This document shows, one piece after another, positions 36,832 through 44,434 of a stretch of 64,000 nucleotides of DNA. Positions within the stretch are counted from its first letter, which is position 1. Every line of letters starts with the position of its first letter. Under the pieces are notes generated by a model. The model worked only from the letters and a program-made list of their open reading frames with translations. It did no database searches and had not been told where the DNA came from. The position numbers were made by a program, and so were the translations under genes. Source of the stretch: Dongia deserti (GTDB lineage Bacteria; Pseudomonadota; Alphaproteobacteria; Dongiales; Dongiaceae); the NCBI RefSeq assembly GCF_003574735.1, contig NZ_QORW01000002.1, forward strand, positions 1 to 64,000. Reading direction: 5' to 3'.

Positions 36832-39264
36832 TCACGCTTTCAGCCGCAGATTCTCGGGATCGTAGGCGGCCTTTGTGGCGATTCTCGCTTTGCTCACTTT
36901 GCCGAAGGCTTCGATCTCAACGTCGCCGCGCGCGATCAGATCGACCGGCAGGTAGCCGTAACCGATCGCCTTTCCCACCGTGTAGCCGAAATTCCCGCCG
37001 GTGGTGACGCCGACGACCTTGCCATCCAGCATCACCGCTTCGCTGCCATAGAGCGGTAGATACTCATCGAGCAGGAAAGTGACGAGGCGCTGCTTCACGC
37101 CTTCCTCCTGCTGTTTCAGCAGCGCAGCGCGGCCGATGAACTCGCCCTTGTTGAAATTGACGCGGAAGCCGAGGCCGGCCTCCAGCGGCGTGTAGTCCGG
37201 GGTGATATCGCTGGACCAGTAGAGATAGCTTTTTTCCGTACGCAGGGAATCGATTGCGCGATAGCCGACATCGGCGATGCCGTGCGTTTCTCCCGCTTCG
37301 CGCAGCAGATCATAGACATGGGCCGCATATTCCGTCGGCACATGCAGCTCCCAGCCGAGCTCGCCGACATAGCCGATGCGGATTGCACACACCGGCGCCG
37401 CGCCGACCGTGATTTCGCGCATGGTCGCGAACGGGAAAGCCGCGTTCGAGACATCCTCTTCCGCCACCTGCGCCAGCACGTCGCGCGCCTTGGGACCGCA
37501 GAGATTGATCACCGCCCGCGCCGAAGTCACGTCGACCAGCTGCACCGAGCCATCCTTACGCAGCTGGCCTTCGATCCAGTGCGCATCATGCTTGCCGAAG
37601 GCCGCGCCAGTCACGAAGTAGTAGCGATTCTCCCCTACCCGCGTGAAGGTCAGATCGCATTCGATCCCGCCGCGCTCGTTGCAGAGCTGCGAATAGATGA
37701 CGCTGCCGATCGGCCGGTCCATGTTGGAGACGGCGATGCGCTGCAGAAACGGCACCACGCCCGGCCCGATCAGCTCGAACTTTGAGAACGAGGTCTGGTC
37801 GATCAGCGCCACGCGCTCGCGCACGACTTTGTGCTCCTCGCCCACGTGCTGGAACCAGTTGGTCTTGGCCCGATCGAAATCCGGCTTGTCCTTCGGCTCG
37901 ATGCCTTTAGGCGCGAACCAGTTCGCGCGCTCCCAGCCGCCACGCGAGCCGAACACGGCGCCACGCGCCTTCAGTGTTTCGTAAAGCGGCGAGCGGCGGA
38001 TGCCGCGCTGCGTCCCGTGCTCTTTGGCCGGAAACGCGAACATGTAGTGGCCGCCATAGAGCTCCACGGCGCGCGCGTACATGAAGTGCCTGGTCGCGTG
38101 GTGAAAGGAGAAGCGCCGGATGTCGAGCGGCCACAGATTGAGGCTCGGACGGCCTTCCAGAATCCATTCCGCCATCATGCGACCGGCGCCGCCACCCGCC
38201 GCGATGCCGTAGAGGAATCCGGCGCAAACGAAATAGTTGACGAGCTCCGGCGCCTTGCCCATCACGAAATCGCCGTCGGCCGAATAGGGAATCGGCCCGT
38301 TCAGCAATTGCCGCACACCGACTTCGTTGATGATCGGCGTGCGCTTGGCGGCAAGCTTTGCCAGCTGCTCGAAGCGATCGAAGTTGCCGGCCAGCAGCTC
38401 TTGCGCGAACTCGCGCGGAATTCCGTTCGGCGCGAACGGCAGCGTATTCGGCTCATAGCCGCCGACCACCAACCCGCGCACCTCCGGCTTGTAATAGACG
38501 AGATGATCGGGATCGCGCATGGTCGGCATGCGCTTGGGTGCATCGGGGATCGGATCGGTGATGAGATATTGGTGCTCCACCGCGAAGGACGGCACGCGTA
38601 CGCCGGCAAGCCTGCCCACCTCGTGCCCCCACATGCCGCAGGCATTTACCAGCAAGTCGCAAGTCCATTCGCCCTTGTCGGTCTCGACGCGGGTCACGCG
38701 ATCATTCTCGACCTTGAAGCCGATGGCGCGCTCGCCGATCACGATTTTCGCGCCCTTGTCCTTCGCGCCTTTCGCCAGCGCCTGGGCGACGCTGGCGGGA
38801 TCGATATAGCCATCGCTCGGGATATAGATCGCGGAGCGCACATCTTCCATGCTCATCAACGGAAAGAGCTCCCGCGATTGCCGGGGCGAGAGCCACTGCA
38901 TCTCGAGGTCGAAGCTCTTCGCCATGGTCATCAGGCGGCGATTCTCCATCTCGCGCTGATCGGAGCAGGCAAGCCTCAGCGATCCGTATTTCTTCCAATC
39001 GATCGCCTGGCCGGTTTCCGCTTCCAGCCGGTCATAGAGCTCGACCGAGAATTTCAGCATGCGCGTGGTGTTACGCGAGGAGCGAAGCTGACCTACGAGG
39101 CCAGCCGCGTGCCAAGTCGCGCCATGCGTCAGCCCGCTTTTTTCGAGGATCACCACATCGCGTTTCCCGGCGCGCGTCAGGTGATAGGCGATAGAGCAAC
39201 CGAGAATGCCGCCGCCCAGGATCAGGATTTCGGCATGGCGGACAGTATTCGCGAGTTCGGACAA
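36832..39264 (-). CDS. Dimethylglycine/sarcosine dehydrogenase-like flavoprotein (paralogue C)
   Basis: An 810-residue FAD oxidoreductase plus GcvT-like domain, third member of the local family and closest in its N-terminal half to paralogue B. Motifs seen are ILILGGGILGCSIAYHL, GATWHAAGLVGQLRSS (flavin-linked His position), GPIPYSADGDFVMG, GELGWELHVP and SLRTEKSYLYWSSDI. I choose a TTG start at 39264 with GGGAG about 9 nt upstream; no ATG fits, and the longer frame to 39339 is not domain-like. It is the first gene of the minus-strand methylamine cluster and diverges from the betaine-type importer. Confidence 0.89.
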   Translation of the reverse strand: MSELANTVRHAEILILGGGILGCSIAYHLTRAGKRDVVILEKSGLTHGATWHAAGLVGQLRSSRNTTRMLKFSVELYDRLEAETGQAIDWKKYGSLRLACSDQREMENRRLMTMAKSFDLEMQWLSPRQSRELFPLMSMEDVRSAIYIPSDGYIDPASVAQALAKGAKDKGAKIVIGERAIGFKVENDRVTRVETDKGEWTCDLLVNACGMWGHEVGRLAGVRVPSFAVEHQYLITDPIPDAPKRMPTMRDPDHLVYYKPEVRGLVVGGYEPNTLPFAPNGIPREFAQELLAGNFDRFEQLAKLAAKRTPIINEVGVRQLLNGPIPYSADGDFVMGKAPELVNYFVCAGFLYGIAAGGGAGRMMAEWILEGRPSLNLWPLDIRRFSFHHATRHFMYARAVELYGGHYMFAFPAKEHGTQRGIRRSPLYETLKARGAVFGSRGGWERANWFAPKGIEPKDKPDFDRAKTNWFQHVGEEHKVVRERVALIDQTSFSKFELIGPGVVPFLQRIAVSNMDRPIGSVIYSQLCNERGGIECDLTFTRVGENRYYFVTGAAFGKHDAHWIEGQLRKDGSVQLVDVTSARAVINLCGPKARDVLAQVAEEDVSNAAFPFATMREITVGAAPVCAIRIGYVGELGWELHVPTEYAAHVYDLLREAGETHGIADVGYRAIDSLRTEKSYLYWSSDITPDYTPLEAGLGFRVNFNKGEFIGRAALLKQQEEGVKQRLVTFLLDEYLPLYGSEAVMLDGKVVGVTTGGNFGYTVGKAIGYGYLPVDLIARGDVEIEAFGKVSKARIATKAAYDPENLRLKA

Positions 39265-39484
39265 GTTGGTGGGCTCCCGGGGTCGCAATTCGTCAGCACG
39301 AAACCACACGACTCGCAAAATTTCCAGCACCAAAGCCAACTAAAACCGCATGCACCCCACAGAATTTTAACATTTCCCTTGCGAACGCCTTGAAATCCAT
39401 GTTGGATTTCGGGGCGAGCGAGCAATCAGCAAATAGGGGTGAAGCTCGGCCCAACGACAAAGTTGAGAGTTGGAGGAGGCATAG
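39265..39484. promoter_or_regulatory. Divergent promoter region of the methylamine cluster
   Basis: A 220 bp gap between the divergent paralogue C gene and proX. It must hold promoters for both transcripts. It is locally AT-rich (39350-39375) and contains a perfect 7-bp inverted repeat, listed separately. I could not assign -10 and -35 boxes with confidence. GGAGGAGG just before 39485 is the ribosome-binding site of proX. Confidence 0.5.
39392..39410. promoter_or_regulatory. Inverted repeat, candidate operator
   Basis: GAAATCC at 39392-39398 and GGATTTC at 39404-39410 form a perfect inverted repeat around ATGTT, 75 bp upstream of proX and in the shared divergent control region. The size fits a binding site for a dimeric regulator, for example the DeoR-type protein encoded downstream of the importer. 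Confidence 0.45.
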
Positions 39485-40453
39485 ATGCGCAAAGCGTTTC
39501 TGGGAGGCGAGAAGCTGGCATGCTTGGCGGCGCTGACCCTGATTGCGACGGCAGCGCCCGCCGTCGCCGAAAGCCCGGAAAGCCCGGATCCGATCAAGAT
39601 CGCCAACTTCGATTGGACCAGCGGCGTTCTGAACACCAAGATCATGGAAGTCATCCTCAAGCAGTATGGCTACAACGTCGAGATCGTGAACGCCGACTAT
39701 CTCGCGAGTGTCACGACCGGCATCCCGACCGGCGACCTGACGCTGGGCCTGGAATACTGGGACACCACCGCGGGTGAAGCGATGGCGGAAGCGGACAAGA
39801 CCGGAAAGGTGGAGCGCCTTGGTCCTCTTGGTCCATCTGCCAAGGAGGAATGGTGGTATCCGGCTTATATGAAAGAGAAGTGCCCTGGCCTGCCCGACTG
39901 GAAGGCGCTGAACGACTGCGCCGAAGCTTTTTCGACGCCGGAAACGGCGCCCAAGGGGCGCTACCTCGGCGGGCCCGTGACTTGGGGCGGCTACGATGAC
40001 GAGCGTGTCGAGGCATTGGGGCTGAACTACGAAGTCGTCCACGCCGGTACGGATATGAACATGTTCGCGGAGCTGGAATCGGCCTATCAGCGCAAGGCGC
40101 CGATCCTGCTCTGGATCTATTCGCCGCATTGGGCGGTCGCGAAGTACGAAGGCGAGTGGGTAGAGTTTCCGGAATACACCAGCGAGTGCTACAACGATCC
40201 GAAATGGGGCATGAATCCAGACTTGGCCTATGATTGCGGCAAGCCGTTCGGCGAGATCTGGAAATATGCCTGGGCGGGCATGAAGGACAAATGGCCGACG
40301 GCCTACCGGATCGCCAAGAACTATCAGTTCGAAGCGGCGGAGATGAATGCTTTGATCTCCCAGGTCGACCTGGACGGAAAGAGCCTGGAGGAGGTTGCGA
40401 CCGCCTGGGTCGCCGCGAACCAGGACAAGATCAAGAAGTGGGCGAGCCAATAG
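39485..40453 (+). CDS. proX: Glycine-betaine-type ABC importer substrate-binding protein
   Basis: A 322-residue periplasmic binding protein of the OpuAC/ProX family for quaternary amines such as glycine betaine, choline or proline betaine. A signal peptide spans about residues 1-28 (ending AVA). The mature part contains NFDWTSGVLNTKIMEVIL, LEYWDTTAGEAM and several Trp and Tyr residues (EEWWYPAYM, ITWGGYDDE-like block, WIYSPHW) of the kind that form an aromatic cage for methylated ammonium groups. The gene is followed by a strong hairpin terminator before the ATPase gene. Its divergence from dimethylglycine-dehydrogenase-like genes supports a methylated-amine substrate. Confidence 0.9.
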   Translation: MRKAFLGGEKLACLAALTLIATAAPAVAESPESPDPIKIANFDWTSGVLNTKIMEVILKQYGYNVEIVNADYLASVTTGIPTGDLTLGLEYWDTTAGEAMAEADKTGKVERLGPLGPSAKEEWWYPAYMKEKCPGLPDWKALNDCAEAFSTPETAPKGRYLGGPVTWGGYDDERVEALGLNYEVVHAGTDMNMFAELESAYQRKAPILLWIYSPHWAVAKYEGEWVEFPEYTSECYNDPKWGMNPDLAYDCGKPFGEIWKYAWAGMKDKWPTAYRIAKNYQFEAAEMNALISQVDLDGKSLEEVATAWVAANQDKIKKWASQ

Positions 40454-40479
40454 CACCCAGCTGGTGACGGCACACCACG

Positions 40480-40508
40480 GGGCCGGCAAGTGTGGCACTT
40501 GCCGGCCC
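40480..40508 (+). terminator. Intercistronic hairpin after proX
   Basis: A 13-bp perfect stem, GGGCCGGCAAGTG at 40480-40492 paired with 40496-40508, around a 3-nt loop and followed by GTTTCG. It sits between the binding-protein gene and the ATPase gene. It probably terminates or stabilises part of the transcripts so that the binding protein is made in excess. Confidence 0.75.
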
Positions 40509-40545
40509 GTTTCGTCGCAGACAAACTGACCCTGGGAGGAACGCG

Positions 40546-41634
40546 GTGGGGGCAGCGGACATGCCGGTGGTGGAACAACAGAGATCGAGCGCCGAAACCG
40601 GTCATCCGGTGAAGCTCTCCTGCCGCCATGTCTGGAAATTGTTCGGTCCCGAAGCCGAGACCTTTCTGGCCGGCCACAGCATGTCGCCGGACGCCGAGGC
40701 ATTGGCCGCTGCGGGGCTGGTCGGGGCGGTGCGCGATGTCAGCATCGACGTCGCGGAGGGCGAGATCTTCATCGTCATGGGCCTCTCGGGCTCGGGCAAA
40801 TCCACGCTGCTGCGCTGCCTCTCGCGCTTGATCGAGCCGACGGCCGGTGAGGTGCTGTTCGAGGGGCGCGACCTGCTGAAGGCCGGCGAGCGCGAGATGA
40901 TCGAGATCCGGCGGCACAAGATGGGCATGGTGTTCCAGAACTTCGCGCTGCTGCCGCACCTCAGCGTGCTCGACAACGTCGCCTTCCCGCTCGCGATCCA
41001 GGGCGTCCCCAAATCCAAACGCATCGCCCGCGCGCGTGAGGTGATCGAGCTGGTCGGCCTCAAAGGCCGCGAGCTCTCCTATCCGCGCGAACTGTCCGGC
41101 GGGCAGCAGCAGCGCGTCGGCATCGCGCGCTCGCTCGCCGTAGGGCCAGATCTGTGGTTCCTGGACGAGCCCTTCTCGGCGCTCGATCCGCTGATCCGGC
41201 GCGAGATGCAGGACGAGCTGCAGCGCCTGCAGGCCGTGCTCAAGAAGACCATCATCTTCATCACCCACGACTTCGACGAGGCCATCCGCCTGGCCGACCG
41301 CATCGCCATCATGAAGGACGGCGCGGTAATCCAGGTCGGAACGCCGGAAGAGCTGGTGCTGCACCCCGCCACCGATTATGTCGCGGAGTTCACCCGCGAC
41401 GTGCAGCGCAGCAAGGTGATGTCGGTGAAAAGCCTGATGCAGCCGCTCAACAGCGCCCACACCCTCATCGGCCAGGTGCGTGACACCGACAAGATCGGCG
41501 CCGTCGCCGGGCGCATCATCGAGACCGGCAAGCCGTTCGCGGTGGTCGATGCCGAAGGGCGCCTGGTGGGCGAGATCGCGCCACGGCCCGTACTTGATAT
41601 GCTGCTCGGCCGCGGCAACGGAAGTGCTCCATGA
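40546..41634 (+). CDS. proV: Glycine-betaine-type ABC importer ATP-binding protein
   Basis: A 362-residue ATPase of the ProV/OpuAA group. It carries the characteristic N-terminal extension VWKLFGPEAETFL, Walker A GLSGSGKST at about residue 80, signature [16 protein letters not shown], Walker B DLWFLDEPFSALDP and FITHDFDEA. The C-terminal part after about residue 290 is a shortened CBS-like regulatory segment (TGKPFAVVDAEGRLVGEI). A GTG start at 40546 has GGAGGA 5 nt upstream and removes a spurious extension that would run into the terminator hairpin. It overlaps the permease gene by 4 nt. Confidence 0.93.
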   Translation: MGAADMPVVEQQRSSAETGHPVKLSCRHVWKLFGPEAETFLAGHSMSPDAEALAAAGLVGAVRDVSIDVAEGEIFIVMGLSGSGKSTLLRCLSRLIEPTAGEVLFEGRDLLKAGEREMIEIRRHKMGMVFQNFALLPHLSVLDNVAFPLAIQGVPKSKRIARAREVIELVGLKGRELSYPRELSGGQQQRVGIARSLAVGPDLWFLDEPFSALDPLIRREMQDELQRLQAVLKKTIIFITHDFDEAIRLADRIAIMKDGAVIQVGTPEELVLHPATDYVAEFTRDVQRSKVMSVKSLMQPLNSAHTLIGQVRDTDKIGAVAGRIIETGKPFAVVDAEGRLVGEIAPRPVLDMLLGRGNGSAP

Positions 41635-43622
41635 CCGACATCGCGCTCGGCAGCGCGCCGCGGCGCACCATCGGGCCGACGATGATCTGGGCCGTGCTGC
41701 TGCTCGGCACGCTGGCGGTCGGCATGCAGCACCAGCTGGTACCGTGGGCTGCCGACTTTCCCAAGGCATGGGTTCTGCCCCTGGCGCGCGAGATCACCGC
41801 CCTCTCGAAAGCCATCATCGACTCCGTCATGCCGGTGACGCGCGCGATCTCCGCCGTGCTGCAGGCGCCGCTCGACGTCGCAGTCGGGCTCTTCGCAAAG
41901 GGGTTCACCTTCGGCACCGGCGCGACCGCGACCGCCATCCCGCGCCTGTCGTGGATCGGTGTGCTGGCCGCGGTCACGCTGATGGGGCACGCGTTCGGCG
42001 GCAGGCGAACCGCCCTGGTCGCGTTCTTCTGCTTCTTCTATCTGGCACTGTTCGGGCAATGGGACCGGGCCATGCTTACGCTGGCGCTGGTTGTGGTGTG
42101 TGTTCCGGTCGGCGTGCTGCTGGGGCTCGTCATCGGTGTGGCCGCCTACCGCCATCCGCGGTTCGATATCTATTTCGTGCGGCCTCTGCTGGATCTGATG
42201 CAGACGGTCCCGGCCTTCGCCTACATCATCCCGACGCTGTTCCTGTTCGGCTTCACGCCGGTCACGCCGCTGATCGCCACGGTCGCCTTTGCGATGCCGC
42301 CGATGGTGCGCGCGACGACCCTGGCCCTGCATCGCGTGCCGACGGATATCCAGGAACTGGGCCGGATGACGGGTTGCACGCGGCGACAGATGCTGTGGCG
42401 CATCCTGCTGCCCAGCGCCCAGCCGACACTGATGATCGGCGTCAACCAGGTCATCATGCTGACCCTCAACATGGTGATCATCGCTTCCATGGTTGGGGCG
42501 GATGGCCTTGGCTACGATGTGCTGTTCGCGCTGCGGGGCCAGAAGATCGGCGCCGGGCTGGAAGCGGGCCTTGCCATCACCGCCCTCGCCATCGCGCTGG
42601 ACCGGCTGAGCCACGCCGCGGCCGAATCGAAGGTCGATCACTATCGCCCGGGCACGCCGTTCCATCGCCGGCACCCCTATTTCCTGGCCGGCATCGCGGT
42701 GCTCATCGTGACGACCCTGCTCGGCCGCGTCGTTCCGCTGTTCGCTGCAGTTCCCGATGCGATGACCGTGACCACGGCGCCGATGTGGGACGCGCTGGTC
42801 AAATGGATCAACATCAACTTCTTCGACTATTTCGACGCCATCCGCACGATACTGCTCCTGCACGTGCTGAACCCGCTCAAGCAGACCCTGCTTGCCCTGC
42901 CGTGGGCGGGGGCTGTGCTGATCGTGGCTTTTGCCGGCTGGCGGCTGCGGGACCGCAACCTCGCGCTCTTGTGCGGCGCCTTGATCGCCTTCATCGCCGC
43001 GGTCGGCATGTGGGAAAAGGCGATGACGACGGTCTATCTCTGCGCGATCTCGGCCGCGATCTCGGCCGCCATCGGCATTCCGCTGGGCGTGGTCGCGACC
43101 CGCAGCGACTGGTTCGACCGGGTGCAACGCGTCGTCGTCGACACCCTGCAGACCCTGCCATCGTTCGTCTATCTCATTCCAGTGGTGATGCTGTTCCGCG
43201 TGGGTGACGTCACCGCGCTAATCGCTATCGTCGCCTTCGCGGTCACGCCGGCGATCCGCTACACGATTCACGGCATCCGGCAGGTGCCGCCGCATCTGAT
43301 CGAGGCGGCAGTCGCGACCGGCTGCACGCGGCGGCAGATCCTGTGGCGTGTGCAACTGCCGCTGGCGCTACCGGAAATCATGCTCGGCATCAACCAGACC
43401 ATCCTGTTCGCGCTCGCCATGCTGGTGATCACCGCCTTGGTCGGCACGCGCGATCTGGGGCAGGAGGTCTATATCGCCTTGACCAAGGTCGACATGGGGC
43501 GCGGCATCATCGCGGGGCTGTGCGTGGCGTTCCTGGGGATCGTGGCCGACCGCCTGCTGCGCGCCGGCGCCGATCGCTTCCGCCGGCGGCTCGGCATCGC
43601 GCCGGGTGCGGATATCAGCTAG
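41631..43622 (+). CDS. proW: Fused double permease of the betaine-type importer
   Basis: A 663-residue inner-membrane protein that contains two complete ABC permease units in one chain. Each half has about five to six transmembrane segments and an EAA-type loop: GCTRRQMLWRILLPSAQP near residue 246 and GCTRRQILWRVQLPLALP near residue 565. Ordinary ProW proteins are about half this length and act as homodimers; here the dimer is built in. The start overlaps the proV stop as ATGA. It ends at a TAG that is part of a small direct repeat leading into the DeoR gene. Confidence 0.92.
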   Translation: MTDIALGSAPRRTIGPTMIWAVLLLGTLAVGMQHQLVPWAADFPKAWVLPLAREITALSKAIIDSVMPVTRAISAVLQAPLDVAVGLFAKGFTFGTGATATAIPRLSWIGVLAAVTLMGHAFGGRRTALVAFFCFFYLALFGQWDRAMLTLALVVVCVPVGVLLGLVIGVAAYRHPRFDIYFVRPLLDLMQTVPAFAYIIPTLFLFGFTPVTPLIATVAFAMPPMVRATTLALHRVPTDIQELGRMTGCTRRQMLWRILLPSAQPTLMIGVNQVIMLTLNMVIIASMVGADGLGYDVLFALRGQKIGAGLEAGLAITALAIALDRLSHAAAESKVDHYRPGTPFHRRHPYFLAGIAVLIVTTLLGRVVPLFAAVPDAMTVTTAPMWDALVKWININFFDYFDAIRTILLLHVLNPLKQTLLALPWAGAVLIVAFAGWRLRDRNLALLCGALIAFIAAVGMWEKAMTTVYLCAISAAISAAIGIPLGVVATRSDWFDRVQRVVVDTLQTLPSFVYLIPVVMLFRVGDVTALIAIVAFAVTPAIRYTIHGIRQVPPHLIEAAVATGCTRRQILWRVQLPLALPEIMLGINQTILFALAMLVITALVGTRDLGQEVYIALTKVDMGRGIIAGLCVAFLGIVADRLLRAGADRFRRRLGIAPGADIS

Positions 43623-43643
43623 AGGGCATTCAGCTAGAGGGCA
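43615..43643 (+). repeat. 14-bp tandem duplication at the permease stop / DeoR leader
   Basis: TCAGCTAGAGGGCA occurs at 43615-43628 and again at 43630-43643. The first copy contains the TAG stop of the permease gene; the second supplies the AGAGGG that serves as ribosome-binding site for the DeoR-family gene at 43649. It looks like a recent short tandem duplication. Confidence 0.8.
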
Positions 43644-43648
43644 CCTAC

Positions 43649-44434
43649 ATGGCATCGGAAGAAGGCTGGACATCGCTCCGCCTCAATCCTCGTCAGGAGG
43701 ATCTGGTAGAGCGCTTGCGCCGGGATCGCGTGATGAGCGTCAGCGCGCTCGCCGACGCGCTGCAGGTCTCGACCGAGACCATCCGGCGCGATGTCCGTAC
43801 CCTCGCCGCCAAAGGCATCCTGGTCAAGCAGCATGGCAACGTGCTGTGGCCGGAGAGCCGCGATGACGAGCCGCTGCAGCGGCGCATGGCGGCCAACATG
43901 GGCGCCAAGAAGCGCATCGCCCAGGCGATCGCGCGCGAGATCAAGGACGGCGAATCCCTGCTGATCGACAGCGGCAGCACCACGCTCTACGTCGCCGAGG
44001 CGCTGCGCGGCCACCGCAACCTCACCATGGTCACGATCTCCGCCCCCGTCGCGCAGATGCTGGCGTCGGGCGAAGGCAACCGGGTCTATCTCGCGGGTGG
44101 CGAAGTGCGCGCCGACGATTGTGCTGCCTACGGTCCCGCTTGTCTCTCTTATCTCGCGCAATTCAGCGTGGAGACAGCGATCATCTCCGCCGCCGCCATC
44201 AGCCGCGAGTTCGGCGTGATGGACCACCATATGTGCGAGGTGGAGGTGTGCCGCATGCTCGTCGACCGCGCCGAGCGCGTGATCCTAGCCGCCGACGAGA
44301 GCAAGTTCACCGCCAAGGGCCTGATCGCCGCCTGCCCCCTGGCGGACATCGACCTCATCGTCGCCGATGGCCCGCCACCCGCAGAGCTGGCGGAAGCCCT
44401 GGAGGCGGCGGATGTCGAGTTGATGGTGGCTTAG
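43649..44434 (+). CDS. DeoR-family transcriptional regulator
   Basis: A 261-residue DeoR/GlpR-type regulator. The N-terminal winged helix spans about residues 12-65 (RQEDLVERLRRDRVMSVSAL, DALQVSTETIRRDVRTLA). The C-terminal DeoRC effector domain has DSGSTTLYVAEAL and ILAADESKF. Family members usually respond to phosphorylated sugars or polyols, so a DeoR protein behind a betaine importer is slightly unexpected; a phosphorylated amino alcohol from the local choline-kinase-like enzyme would be an attractive effector, but this is inference. It is 26 bp after the permease and likely controls the divergent methylamine cluster. It overlaps the end of the RTX protease gene by 4 nt on the opposite strand. 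Confidence 0.9.
   Translation: MASEEGWTSLRLNPRQEDLVERLRRDRVMSVSALADALQVSTETIRRDVRTLAAKGILVKQHGNVLWPESRDDEPLQRRMAANMGAKKRIAQAIAREIKDGESLLIDSGSTTLYVAEALRGHRNLTMVTISAPVAQMLASGEGNRVYLAGGEVRADDCAAYGPACLSYLAQFSVETAIISAAAISREFGVMDHHMCEVEVCRMLVDRAERVILAADESKFTAKGLIAACPLADIDLIVADGPPPAELAEALEAADVELMVA

Noticed and set aside
37831-39393. 520-codon plus-strand frame
   Set aside because: Antisense to paralogue C, whose flavin and folate motifs are unmistakable; the plus-strand translation has no domain.
41376-43127. 583-codon open frame on the minus strand
   Set aside because: It lies antisense to the proV/proW genes, which have clear ATPase and permease motifs. Its translation is His/Arg/Asp-rich low-complexity text typical of the complement of a GC-rich membrane gene.
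41480-43207. 575-codon open frame on the plus strand inside proW
   Set aside because: It is the +1 shadow of the permease gene, Arg/His-rich with no domain; the permease frame has transmembrane segments and EAA loops.
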